64,000 nt of DNA, taken from NCBI GenBank assembly GCA_047638695.1, contig JBLINY010000011.1, forward strand, positions 1 to 64,000, given 5' to 3'. The stretch's first letter is position 1. Each line of letters begins with the position of its first letter. This DNA is from JAHECQ01 sp047638695 (GTDB lineage Bacteria > Actinomycetota > Acidimicrobiia > Acidimicrobiales > SZUA-35). Positions 8,688 through 16,667 of the stretch are shown one piece after another. The translations under genes and the position numbers were made by a program. Below the pieces are notes generated by a model, which was not told the DNA's origin, did no database searches, and saw only the letters and a list, made by a program, of their open reading frames with translations.

Positions 8688-9951
8688 TGTGTTCGAGCTG
8701 CCGTCGCTGGGGGCCGATATGGAGACCGGCACGGTTCTTGAATGGTATGTGCAGCCGGGCGATCGGGTGGAGCGCGGATCACTCGTGGCGTTGGTCTCGA
8801 CGGAGAAGGCCGATGTCGACGTTGAAATCTGGCAAGCAGGTGTGGTCGCCGAGTTCCTGGTCGACGTCGGCCAGGAAATTCCGATCGGGACCCCCCTGCT
8901 CCGACTCGGTGAGCCGGCCGTCGACTCCCGAACCGACTCCGACTCCCGAACCGACTTCGATGCCCGAACGGATGCCGTCGGCTCGAGTCAGTCGACTCCG
9001 ATTGCTCATGTCGTACAAACGGCAACGGAAACCGAAACGAAAACGGCACCAGCGATACTCGCTCCCGCGGCCGTTCGAACGTTGGCCGGGAGGGACGTCG
9101 GCCGGGTTCGTGCATCGCCCCGAGCCCGCGCCGTGGCAGAGCAGCAGGGGATCGATCTGACTGCGGTGGCTGGAACTGGACCGGGCGGAGCGGTACTGGA
9201 GCGAGATCTTACGCAGCTGGCTGTGGCCAGCAAGCCCGCTGGGGCAACCCAGGCCGAATCGGCCTCGTCCCTGGCGGCAGACGACCGCCGAGCGGCGATG
9301 CGTCGCGTCATCGCTGATCGGATGGCAAAGGCCAACGCCGAGATCCCGCATTACCACCTGGATCTCGACGTGGACATGGGCCAGGCCATGGCCTGGCTCG
9401 AGGCCCACAACGAGAAACTGGATCTGTCGGAACGGGTACTGCCGGCGGCTCTGTTGTTGCAGGCGACGGCCGTTGCCTCGGTGGCGGTGCCAGAGCTCAA
9501 CGGCAATTGGGGGGACGGAGCGTTCCGGCCGGTCGAGGGCTCCGACGTCGCGGTTGTGGTTTCACTGCGCGGTGGTGGGCTTGTCACCCCCAAGATCGCA
9601 GACGTCGCTGATCGGAGCACGGACGATGTGATGGGTGCGCTGAAGGAAGTTGTGGCCGGTGCCCGACGCGGTGCGCTGCGGAGTAGCTGGATGAGCCCGG
9701 CCGGGATCACGGTTACCAATCTCGGGGACCGGGGGGCCGACCGTGTTCATGGGGTGATCTTCCCCCCGCAAGTTGGGTTGGTCGGATTTGGTGGCATTCG
9801 TTCCCAACCATGGGTCATCGAGGGCGAGATTGTGGTGCGTCCGGTGGTGACCGTGTCGCTGACCGCCGACCATCGGGCCACCGATGCTGCGATCGGCAGC
9901 CGCTTTCTTCGTACGTTGGCGAAACATCTTCAAACATTGGAGGGGTCATGA
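8680..9951 (+). CDS. pdhC: dihydrolipoamide acyltransferase E2 (423 aa)
   Basis: One lipoyl domain (residues 1-80) with the lipoylated lysine in STEKADVDVE, an acidic linker of three 6-residue repeats (DSRTDS, DSRTDF, DARTDA), a peripheral-subunit binding domain (RASPRARAVAEQQGIDL), then the acyltransferase domain to residue 423. The catalytic motif is HRATDAA rather than the usual HxxxDG: His and Asp are kept, Gly is Ala. GTG 8680 is used, inside the end of pdhB. No E3 (lipoamide dehydrogenase) gene is in the window, so a shared E3 must be encoded elsewhere. Confidence 0.9.
   Translation: MTDVFELPSLGADMETGTVLEWYVQPGDRVERGSLVALVSTEKADVDVEIWQAGVVAEFLVDVGQEIPIGTPLLRLGEPAVDSRTDSDSRTDFDARTDAVGSSQSTPIAHVVQTATETETKTAPAILAPAAVRTLAGRDVGRVRASPRARAVAEQQGIDLTAVAGTGPGGAVLERDLTQLAVASKPAGATQAESASSLAADDRRAAMRRVIADRMAKANAEIPHYHLDLDVDMGQAMAWLEAHNEKLDLSERVLPAALLLQATAVASVAVPELNGNWGDGAFRPVEGSDVAVVVSLRGGGLVTPKIADVADRSTDDVMGALKEVVAGARRGALRSSWMSPAGITVTNLGDRGADRVHGVIFPPQVGLVGFGGIRSQPWVIEGEIVVRPVVTVSLTADHRATDAAIGSRFLRTLAKHLQTLEGS
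8923..8976 (+). repeat. 18-bp tandem repeat, three copies, in the E2 linker
   Basis: Three in-frame 18-bp units (first two nearly identical, third diverged) encode DSRTDS, DSRTDF and DARTDA between the lipoyl and subunit-binding domains. Confidence 0.85.
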
Positions 9952-10202
9952 AAAGACTCTCGACCGAACAAGCGATGGCGGTCATCAAGGAAGCCATCAC
10001 GACCATCGCTCCCGACGTCGAGGCCGAGCTGTCGAGCCTCGACCCGGCAGTTGATCTGTGGGAGCTCTTCGAGCTCGATTCGATGGACCATCTGAATGTG
10101 ATGGTTGAAATTCAGGATCAGACCGGTGTGGACGTACCCGACCGGGAGTACGGACGACTACGCAGCTTGGCGTCGCTCGCCGGGTATGTGGCCGGGGCCT
10201 GA
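9948..10202 (+). CDS. acyl carrier protein-like (84 aa)
   Basis: A small acidic four-helix protein with the phosphopantetheine-attachment motif LDSMDHLNVMVEIQ, where the serine of DS is the expected site. The rest, VDVPDREYGRLRSLASLAGYV, matches the third and fourth ACP helices. ATG 9948 overlaps the E2 stop (ATGA). An ACP translationally coupled to a 2-oxo acid dehydrogenase is unusual; it could accept acyl groups made by the complex or serve as an acyl-group reservoir. That role is inference from context. Confidence 0.85.
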   Translation: MKRLSTEQAMAVIKEAITTIAPDVEAELSSLDPAVDLWELFELDSMDHLNVMVEIQDQTGVDVPDREYGRLRSLASLAGYVAGA

Positions 10203-10245
10203 CGGCTGTGTGGCCGATGCCTGTCGGCAGACCACCCGAGATGGC

Positions 10246-10259
10246 GGGACCTTCGCCTC
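10246..10259. promoter_or_regulatory. DosR-like box GGGACCTTCGCCTC (one weak arm)
   Basis: Left half perfect, right half degenerate. It ends 61 nt before ATG 10321 of the USP gene, in the long-spacing class. Confidence 0.5.
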
Positions 10260-10320
10260 TGTGGCGCTGGGCAACAGGTTTCTAGATTCGTTGATACGAG
10301 CCGAGTGCGGAGGAACCGTG

Positions 10321-11208
10321 ATGAACGAGACGAAGACCAGCCAGATCCCACTGCGTTTCGGTGATCAGCAACCAATCGACGAACTGTTGGTTCCCGTTGT
10401 CGATGAGGTGTGGAGCGATCGAGCGACAAAGGTGGCTGCAGAACTCGCGGAACGCTGGGACATACCCCTTCGCTTCGTTCATATGGCCTTGCCCGGCGAG
10501 GCCCAGCCGTTCTCGGTTGCCCCCAATCGTGTATCGGTCGAGAAGCCCCACATCGACATTCGGGCGACGACCGTCGAGGGGGAGGATGTGGCTGCCGTTG
10601 TTCTTGGCGAGGCAGGCCGCGGCACCGTGATCGTGTTGTCCACCGATCACGCAAGGGAGTGGACGAAGACCCGATCGGTTGGCGAAACACTGGTGCGAAC
10701 AGCACCAGACCCGGTCATCCTCTGCGGGCCTCGCGTGGTCCCTCAGCCGATGACCGGCTCGGTCATCGTGACTCTCGACGGTTCATCAACGGCCGAGGCG
10801 GCCATCGATCTCGGTCGGAGCATGGCCAGCAGCCTCGGCACCACCCTCTGGTTGGTTCAGGTCGTCGACGCCGCCCGTGTTGCCCAGGTGAAGAAGCTCT
10901 CCGATGCCGGTGAGCGAGTCTCCGAGAGCCGCTACCTGCGCAGCATGGCCGAAGCCACGGCTGTTGAGGGTCTCGATATCGGCTGGGAGATCATTCACAG
11001 CGACGACCCGGTCGGCGCCGTGGTGTCCTTCGCCGCAGAGCGGGGTTCGAGCCTCATCGTTGCTGCCTCGCACGGTGCCAGCGGACTCAGCCATCAGTTG
11101 TTCGGGAGTACCTGTCTGGGTTTCGTCGAGCGAGCCAGCGTGCCGGTCATGATCGCCCGAACCGTTCGTACCGAACACGAGCTGATGTCAGGAAAGGGCG
11201 AGGGATGA
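10321..11208 (+). CDS. tandem universal stress protein (295 aa)
   Basis: Two USP-fold halves. The first (residues 17-140: ELLVPVVDEVWSDRATKVA to PDPVILCGPRVV) lacks the glycine signature. The second (about 145-285) begins GSVIVTLDGSSTAEAAIDLG and keeps GASGLSHQLFGST before VPVMIAR, close to the G2xG9xGS nucleotide motif. ATG 10321 follows GGAGGAACCGTG, a good Shine-Dalgarno. The stop overlaps the next USP start by four bases. As for other USPs, a role in survival under energy or oxygen limitation is expected but not shown. Confidence 0.88.
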   Translation: MNETKTSQIPLRFGDQQPIDELLVPVVDEVWSDRATKVAAELAERWDIPLRFVHMALPGEAQPFSVAPNRVSVEKPHIDIRATTVEGEDVAAVVLGEAGRGTVIVLSTDHAREWTKTRSVGETLVRTAPDPVILCGPRVVPQPMTGSVIVTLDGSSTAEAAIDLGRSMASSLGTTLWLVQVVDAARVAQVKKLSDAGERVSESRYLRSMAEATAVEGLDIGWEIIHSDDPVGAVVSFAAERGSSLIVAASHGASGLSHQLFGSTCLGFVERASVPVMIARTVRTEHELMSGKGEG

Positions 11209-12062
11209 ACAGCGGGTCGCCCCGGAGTGCAACCGTCTCCTCAACCAGCCCAGTCCGTGACGCCGAGCAGGGACCAATCGTGGTCGGCGTCGACGGCACC
11301 AAGACGGCGGCTCGTGCCTGTTCGTGGTCGGCATCGTTGGCTGAGGCCAGCCGTAGAAGGTTGGTTGTAGCTCACGCGTATCACGTGGGGGACTTTGCCA
11401 ACGGGCCAGACTCAGCCGCTGCATCCAGTATCGAAGAGCTCACTCGCTGGATGATCACGACCGATACGGGCGGACTGCCGGACGAGCACATCACCACCAC
11501 CGTCGTGTCAGGCCAAGCCGGCCCGGCCCTGATCGAGGCCACCGCCGCCTATGGGGCCTCGCTCCTAGTTCTGGGGGCGCCCCATGTCGGAGCCATCGCC
11601 CCCCATGGGTTGGGACGAGTCGTTCAGCACACCACGTCGCGGTCACCCCGCCCCATCGCCATCGTGCGAGGCCTCGGCGGCCCGCCCGCTCGCTCGCCAC
11701 TGCTCGTTGGCGTCGACCCTGTAAACACCAACCTCGAGGCAGTCAACTGGTCCTTCGCCCTGGCAGGAACCCTCGGCGTCCCGCTGGAGGTACTGACGGT
11801 GTCAGACGACTCCAAAGCCATCGACAACGTCGAAGCGCTGCTTGCGTCGCTCGTCAGCGCGACGGGACCAGTCGTTGACCTGTTTGCGACAGAGGGCGAC
11901 CCGGCCGACGAGCTGATGAAGCGGGCCGAAGAGATCGATGCGTCGACCGTCGTCGTTGGCCAGAAGAGGCGCCACAACCTCGATGGCCGGATAATGGGCC
12001 ACGTCCCCTCGAAGATGATCTATCAGTCCCGGCGACCCGTGGTGCTGGTATCGCAGCGCTGA
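11205..12062 (+). CDS. tandem universal stress protein (285 aa)
   Basis: First USP domain from PIVVGVDGTKTAARACSWSA to PIAIVRG (about 25-155); second from PLLVGVDPVNTNLEAVNWS to PVVLVSQR. The second half has VVVGQKRRHNLDGRIMGHVPSKM, which lacks the glycine-rich loop, so nucleotide binding by that half is doubtful. It sits in an overlapping three-gene run (USP, USP, GNAT), each joined by a 4-base or 1-base overlap, and is presumably driven by the box at 10246-10259. Confidence 0.87.
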   Translation: MNSGSPRSATVSSTSPVRDAEQGPIVVGVDGTKTAARACSWSASLAEASRRRLVVAHAYHVGDFANGPDSAAASSIEELTRWMITTDTGGLPDEHITTTVVSGQAGPALIEATAAYGASLLVLGAPHVGAIAPHGLGRVVQHTTSRSPRPIAIVRGLGGPPARSPLLVGVDPVNTNLEAVNWSFALAGTLGVPLEVLTVSDDSKAIDNVEALLASLVSATGPVVDLFATEGDPADELMKRAEEIDASTVVVGQKRRHNLDGRIMGHVPSKMIYQSRRPVVLVSQR

Positions 12063-13006
12063 TGGAAGCCTTGGCCAGCGCCCAACCCGAAGGTGCCGGC
12101 AACGCCCCGACCTGCGACGTGTGTGATCCACCACTGGCACTCGACGACCATCGGACCCTCACCATTCGCCACGCCAGCCCTGACGATCGAGAGGCCCTGG
12201 CCGGGCTCTACCAGCGGATGTCGACTGCTGACCTGCATCGACGCTTCTTCTCGGGAGGTCAACCGCTCGACAGTTTCCTGGATCGTTGGATCGACCTTGA
12301 GGGACACGGCGGGCTGTGTCTTGTCGCTGAACTCAATGAAGATGGCCCGCTTCTCGTTGGCGATGCCGGCTTTTCCCCTCAGGCTGACGGCGATGTTGAA
12401 CTGGGTATTGCCATCGACCCCGATTACCGGGGCTGGCTTGGCGCGTGGTTGCTCGATTCCGTCTTTCGTCACGCCCAAGCGTGGGGAATCCCCAACATCC
12501 AGGCGCTGATCTTGGCTGACAATCGGGCAATGATGGCGCTAGCGAAACGGCGAGGATTTGTGGTTCTCGACCATCCCGACTTCAGCAAGGTGCGGTTGAC
12601 CATGAGCACCGATGGGCATGTACCTTCGTGGCCAAAGAAGAAGCTCCACCCACGCGTCGTCATCGAAACCAACCGAACACGTTGGCGAGGCGAGTCTCAG
12701 CTCCGCGAGGCAGGGTTCGATGTTGCTATCTGTCCGGGCTCCTGTACAGCGGCCGGTCATTGCCCCGTGCTTGATGACGAGCACTGCCCGCTGCTCGACG
12801 GCGCCGACGCCGTCATCGTTGATCTACCTCCAGACGACCCCTTCACTGACGAGCTGCTGGCGGCCGACCGACTCATTCATCCTGGGCTCCGTCTACTCGT
12901 CGGCTCGACTACCAATCCAGACGGAACCCGCCATCGGGTCGCAACGAACGAACTGCTCGATGCCCTGGTCGATCTTGGCGGGGAACGAGACAACCACGGG
13001 GTCTAG
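12062..13006 (+). CDS. GNAT acetyltransferase with extra cysteine-rich C-terminal domain (314 aa)
   Basis: Residues 33-185 form a GNAT domain (LTIRHASPDDREALAGLYQ, acetyl-CoA loop region VELGIAIDPDYRGWLGAWLLD, then ADNRAMMALAKRRGF). A further 120 residues follow that are not part of GNAT: they include CPGSC, GHCPVL and EHCPLL, then a Rossmann-like DAVIVDLPPDDPF. The N-terminus also carries CDVC. The cysteine pairs could bind a metal or act as a redox switch; this is inference. In mycobacteria a GNAT protein acetylates USP-controlled targets, so the link to the upstream USPs may be functional. Confidence 0.8.
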   Translation: MEALASAQPEGAGNAPTCDVCDPPLALDDHRTLTIRHASPDDREALAGLYQRMSTADLHRRFFSGGQPLDSFLDRWIDLEGHGGLCLVAELNEDGPLLVGDAGFSPQADGDVELGIAIDPDYRGWLGAWLLDSVFRHAQAWGIPNIQALILADNRAMMALAKRRGFVVLDHPDFSKVRLTMSTDGHVPSWPKKKLHPRVVIETNRTRWRGESQLREAGFDVAICPGSCTAAGHCPVLDDEHCPLLDGADAVIVDLPPDDPFTDELLAADRLIHPGLRLLVGSTTNPDGTRHRVATNELLDALVDLGGERDNHGV

Positions 13007-13054
13007 CGACCAACTGGCGGCAGCATCATTCTCGGCGCGCCGAGCGACGAATTA

Positions 13055-13068
13055 GGGGCTAAGGTCCT
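13055..13068. promoter_or_regulatory. DosR-like box GGGGCTAAGGTCCT
   Basis: Ends 32 nt before GTG 13101 (35 nt before ATG 13104) of the DUF2339-like gene; short-spacing class with no Shine-Dalgarno in between. Confidence 0.6.
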
Positions 13069-13100
13069 GGCCGCGGAAGTGAATCGACTGCCATCATCAC

Positions 13101-14783
13101 GTGATGGAAGACGAGTCTGTCCGTCGCATCGATCGGCTCGAAGAGAGAGTGGGGCAGCTCGAATCTGAGGTCGCGCTCTTGCGAGCGGTGCCTGCTGCGC
13201 CCTATCCGACGGTGTTCCCCGGGCCGATACCACCGCCACCGACTCTCTCCCAACCGACTCTCTCCCAACCGGTGGGGGAGGCGACCTTGCATCATCCTCG
13301 ATCCTTCGAGCTCGATGGCGAGACGGCTCTCAAGTGGGCTGGTGTCGGGCTGGTTGTCCTCGCCGTCAGCTTTCTGGTGAGCACCGCCATCAACCGGGGC
13401 TGGCTTGGCCCCGAACTTCAGTTGGTTGGGGCAGTGGCAGTGTCGGGGGCCATGACCTCTGCCGGTTTCCGGCTTCGCCTCGGCAGGAGGCCGTGGGCCC
13501 ATGCGCTTTGCACCGGAGGTGTGCTGGCCTTGTTCGCCACCGTGGCATCCAGCCTGTTTCTCGATCAGTTCGACCACCGCATCGCCTTCCTCCTTACGGC
13601 TAGCACCGGGGTAGGCGGCTACGCCTTGGCCCGCCGAATCCCTTCGCAATGGGTTGCAACATCGACCCTGCTGGGATCAATGGTCGGCTGGGTGGTCATC
13701 GCCGACGGCGATGGTCCGTTCGACGCCACTCTGGCGTGGGTAACCGTGGCTGTCGCCGCAGCCATCGGACTAGGACTCGAACGCCGCTGGTTCGCCCTCC
13801 GATTGGCGGCCCAACTGGTGGGGGCGATCGGTGGCCTGGTCCTGGCATTTTCGGCCGACCCGACCCGGCAGCAAGTCGAGCTACTTGTGGTCGCGGCGAT
13901 CTTCTTCGTCTCGATCGCTTGGACGCCGAGCCGCGGTCACGGTGACTCGGGATGGCGTGAAGTCGAGATCCAGCTGGTCGTCCTTGCTCCGACGTGGGCG
14001 TTCCTGGTGATCGTTGCCGCCCTTGATCTAGGTGGGGAAAGGGTGCCCGGTTCGGTCGCCATCGCTGTCGCCGTCGCTTCGGGAACACTGGGGCTGACCA
14101 TCAGGCGCTGGATCCGACGTTCTCATCTCGTTTCGATGCTGGTGGGGGCGAGCATCACGCTTTCAATCGGGTCAGCGTTGTTGCTTTCGTCGACCGCCGC
14201 GTTTCTGGCCTTCGCTGTGCAGGCGGCGGGACTGGTCGTGCTCAGCCGGAAGCTGGACCGGAGAGCACGCGTGCTGCTGAACGCCGCCGCTGTCGCCCTC
14301 ATCTCGGGTTCTTATGTCGCGGGTGCGACGATCCAAGGTTGGCGGGATGACCTGCTGTTCGGCGATGACATCGTGCACCTGGCCATCATCGCCTCGCTCG
14401 GCGTCGCCGCCTGGCAGACCCGAGAACGTCTCATCCAGCAGCTCGGATTCGCGTCTGTCCTGGTGGGTCTGCTGGTCTGGCTGGGGTCGGTCTTGGTGCA
14501 CCTTCCCCAGGGTCAGGCTCTGGTCTCGCTCTCGTGGGCCGTTGTCGGCACGGCCTCATTGGTCGGGGGCGCCGTTCGCAAGGAGCGACTCGTTGGCGCG
14601 AGCGGGCTGGCCGTCCTTGCGGTAACGGTCGGGAAGTTGCTCACTGTCGATCTCCGAGAAGTTGACGCGCTCTGGAGAGCTGCCTTGTTCTTCGCCGTTG
14701 GCGTGGGGATCATGAGGGTCGGTTTTCTTCTTCCTCGGCTCACCGACACTGACGAGCGTCGGGGCGAAGACCCAACCCCTTAG
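13101..14783 (+). CDS. DUF2339-like polytopic membrane protein (560 aa)
   Basis: An N-terminal coiled coil (RRIDRLEERVGQLESEVALL), a Pro-rich linker with a duplicated PTLSQ unit, then some 14-16 closely packed hydrophobic segments to the C-terminus. The segment ALKWAGVGLVVLAVSFLVS and the many short helices match the DUF2339 family, whose function is unknown. GTG 13101 or ATG 13104 begins the protein inside the 12-bp palindrome CATCACGTGATG, 32-35 nt after a box and without a Shine-Dalgarno. Possibly a cell-envelope or small-molecule transport role; nothing more specific is visible. Confidence 0.8.
   Translation: MMEDESVRRIDRLEERVGQLESEVALLRAVPAAPYPTVFPGPIPPPPTLSQPTLSQPVGEATLHHPRSFELDGETALKWAGVGLVVLAVSFLVSTAINRGWLGPELQLVGAVAVSGAMTSAGFRLRLGRRPWAHALCTGGVLALFATVASSLFLDQFDHRIAFLLTASTGVGGYALARRIPSQWVATSTLLGSMVGWVVIADGDGPFDATLAWVTVAVAAAIGLGLERRWFALRLAAQLVGAIGGLVLAFSADPTRQQVELLVVAAIFFVSIAWTPSRGHGDSGWREVEIQLVVLAPTWAFLVIVAALDLGGERVPGSVAIAVAVASGTLGLTIRRWIRRSHLVSMLVGASITLSIGSALLLSSTAAFLAFAVQAAGLVVLSRKLDRRARVLLNAAAVALISGSYVAGATIQGWRDDLLFGDDIVHLAIIASLGVAAWQTRERLIQQLGFASVLVGLLVWLGSVLVHLPQGQALVSLSWAVVGTASLVGGAVRKERLVGASGLAVLAVTVGKLLTVDLREVDALWRAALFFAVGVGIMRVGFLLPRLTDTDERRGEDPTP
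13239..13268 (+). repeat. 15-bp tandem duplication in the DUF2339-like gene
   Basis: Two perfect 15-bp copies encode the PTLSQ PTLSQ stretch of the Pro-rich linker. Confidence 0.85.
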
Positions 14784-15056
14784 CTAGAGCCCGATGCCAA
14801 GGGCGAGTTGCTCGGGTTCCTGGTGAGCCAACGCTTGCCGAGCTCGCGCAACCCCACGACGTCCTCGCTGCCTGGTGGTCTGGTCGAGCGCCCACGGCGG
14901 GCGGGGTCGACTCGGCCGGACGCTTGTCTTCTGCGTCGCCCAGAGACCGGGTTGTCTCGGCGACTGCTTCTGTCTTGGCCCGCTCTGCTGCTCGCTGAGC
15001 CTTGCCCGGCCAGCCATCTGGCTATCTCCTCTATAGCTGATTTGCCCTTCTGCCAT
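14784..15056 (-). CDS. small strongly basic protein (90 aa, or 77 aa from an inner start)
   Basis: A Gln/Arg/Pro-rich product (MAGRARLSEQQSGPRQKQ, then PSRPRPPWALDQTTRQRGRR) with no recognisable family. Two starts are supported in different ways: ATG 15056 lies 35 nt from a box, exactly the short-spacing distance, while ATG 15017 has a clear GAGGAG Shine-Dalgarno eight or nine bases upstream. The stop codon abuts the stop of the convergent DUF2339-like gene. The net charge suggests nucleic-acid or ribosome binding, but that is only an inference. Confidence 0.5.
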   Translation of the reverse strand: MAEGQISYRGDSQMAGRARLSEQQSGPRQKQSPRQPGLWATQKTSVRPSRPRPPWALDQTTRQRGRRGVARARQALAHQEPEQLALGIGL

Positions 15057-15091
15057 AGAACGAGCCTCGACCAGGCCGGTGTCGGTTTCTA

Positions 15092-15105
15092 GGGCCCAAA
15101 GTCAT
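15092..15105. promoter_or_regulatory. DosR-like box GGGCCCAAAGTCAT
   Basis: Read on the minus strand it lies 35 nt (ATG 15056) or 74 nt (ATG 15017) upstream of the small basic gene. One arm perfect, the other with two changes. Confidence 0.55.
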
Positions 15106-15181
15106 GGTGTCCCAGACCTGGCCAAGGTCTCTGCTGGCGAGCCTTGGCGTCGGCCGAGGGCGTTTGATCTGTCAGTGGAGC

Positions 15182-16099
15182 TCAGGAGATCAAGGCCGGA
15201 TAGAGGAGCAAATACATTAGAAGTAACGGCACTCCGGTCGTCCATCGATGCTCGATGTCGCGAATGAGTAGGGCAGTCACAATGGCCAGGATGATGGCCA
15301 CCAAGACACTGGTTCGTGCCAAACCAGCGCTGAGTGTTGTTGGAAACAGCAGTGGACCGATGCCAGGTGACAAGGTGGCGTCGACGAAGCAGGAACCCAG
15401 CACGTCGCCGAGCGCCAACGCGCTCTCTGATCGGCGTACGGCCTGCGCGGCCACGACCAGCTCGGGTAGCGACGTGCCGAGCGAGAGCACGAAAAAGCTG
15501 AGCAGGAACTCGGGGGCGCCGAGCGATGACGCGATGCGGGTGAATGATTCGACGGCCAGCGTCGCTCCGACGCCGACTCCTGCCAGCCAGACAGCAGTGA
15601 GGGTTAGGTCTCGTTTCACCGAGCGGTGACCGGTCATCTCTTTCTCCGGGCTGGCCGCTGGCCGTTTGATCACAATGGTGCCAACGACCCACAAGGCGAT
15701 GAGTACCGCGCCATCGACTCGGCCAAAGTGTTGGTCGGCGAAGAGGGCCGCGCCGAGAAGCAGGGCGAAAACGGTGAGAACTCCTGTGGTCAGGACCATG
15801 CCCCGTGGTGCCCGAAGGCCGCCGAGCAGGCAGACAACTCCCAACACAACGGTGGCCTGGGTCACCACCGAGCCGATGGAGTCGCCAACATTCAGATCAC
15901 CGTGACCAGTCGACGAAGCGATGATGCTGTTGGCGATCTCCGGGAGATCAGTGCCGACAGCGACAATGGTGACCCCGATGACAAATGGTGAGAGCCCCAG
16001 CTGGGCGCCGAGGTCTGTTGCCGCTTCGAGGGCGTAGCTGCTGGCCCACACGGCGATGCCGAGGCCGACGACGACACCGACGGTCCAGAGGATGAGCAC
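15182..16099 (-). CDS. CaCA-family Na+(H+)/Ca2+ exchanger, YrbG-like (305 aa)
   Basis: Ten hydrophobic segments in two inverted halves, each with the alpha-repeat of the cation/Ca2+ exchanger superfamily: VGTDLPEIANSI (about residues 47-58) and LGTSLPELVVAA (about 205-216), both with the essential Glu. Length is normal for bacterial YrbG-type proteins. The start is GTG 16099. It would export Ca2+ using a Na+ or H+ gradient. No box is seen directly upstream, where instead a run of short repeats occurs. Confidence 0.9.
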   Translation of the reverse strand: MLILWTVGVVVGLGIAVWASSYALEAATDLGAQLGLSPFVIGVTIVAVGTDLPEIANSIIASSTGHGDLNVGDSIGSVVTQATVVLGVVCLLGGLRAPRGMVLTTGVLTVFALLLGAALFADQHFGRVDGAVLIALWVVGTIVIKRPAASPEKEMTGHRSVKRDLTLTAVWLAGVGVGATLAVESFTRIASSLGAPEFLLSFFVLSLGTSLPELVVAAQAVRRSESALALGDVLGSCFVDATLSPGIGPLLFPTTLSAGLARTSVLVAIILAIVTALLIRDIEHRWTTGVPLLLMYLLLYPALIS

Positions 16100-16145
16100 A
16101 CGTCACCATGACCTCCGTTGCTCTTCGGCGGCCAGGGCCATTAGT

Positions 16146-16208
16146 CAGCACATGAGAGCCCCCGCACATGAGAGCCCAGCACATAAGAGCCCAGCACATA
16201 AGAGGGCG
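16146..16208. repeat. four imperfect 15-16-bp tandem repeats (GCACATGAGAGCCC)
   Basis: Units begin at 16148, 16164, 16179 and 16194; the last two have ATAAGAG instead of ATGAGAG. They fill the space between the divergent exchanger gene and the box at 16217. No dyad symmetry or spacer structure, so not a CRISPR array. Confidence 0.8.
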
Positions 16209-16216
16209 GCCCAGTC

Positions 16217-16230
16217 GTGACCTCTGGCCC
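16217..16230. promoter_or_regulatory. DosR-like box GTGACCTCTGGCCC
   Basis: Ends 70 nt before ATG 16301 of the next plus-strand gene, which has its own GAGAGGA ribosome site. Confidence 0.5.
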
Positions 16231-16300
16231 TAGCCCGTTGGCTAGGTCGGCGACAACGCTGGGCATAACGGCCAGGTTGGCCCAGACGAGAGGACGTGTG

Positions 16301-16609
16301 ATGGGTATCGTGAACACAGTTCGAGCGAAGACGACAACGCTGCTCGAGGGCGGGAAAGAGCGGGCTCGTGCGGCTCGAGTCGATCGAGCACGGTCCCACC
16401 TCTTCCGGGAGCTGGGGCAGCTTTGCTACGACCAGCGCCACGGGATAGCGGGGGCTGAGTTCGACATCGAGCGGGTCATAGCTCTGATCGACGAGTCTGC
16501 ATCGCCGACCAGCTCAGTGACCGAACCCGACATCGACCTGGTAGCGACGCCGGTTGATGCTGGCGAACTGAGTGACGACAAGGCTACGGATTCCTCCCAA
16601 AGGAGTTGA
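16301..16609 (+). CDS. hypothetical helical protein (102 aa)
   Basis: The start ATG 16301 follows GAGAGGACGTGTG. The first 65 residues look helical and charged (KTTTLLEGGKERARAARVDR, ARSHLFRELGQLCYDQRHG, then DIERVIALIDE); the tail is acidic and low in complexity. I do not recognise the family with certainty, although the pattern resembles small stress-associated helical proteins found beside USPs. It is followed after 58 bases by nagB on the same strand and may form an operon with it under the box at 16217. Confidence 0.65.
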   Translation: MGIVNTVRAKTTTLLEGGKERARAARVDRARSHLFRELGQLCYDQRHGIAGAEFDIERVIALIDESASPTSSVTEPDIDLVATPVDAGELSDDKATDSSQRS

Positions 16610-16667
16610 CCGCCGTCGAAGACCTCGACCGGTGTATTCATCATCAAGGACTGATTGGGAGTGACGA

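Noticed and set aside
16146..16208. Short direct repeats resembling a mini CRISPR array
   Set aside because: Units are contiguous with no spacers, only 15-16 bp long, and no cas genes are present.
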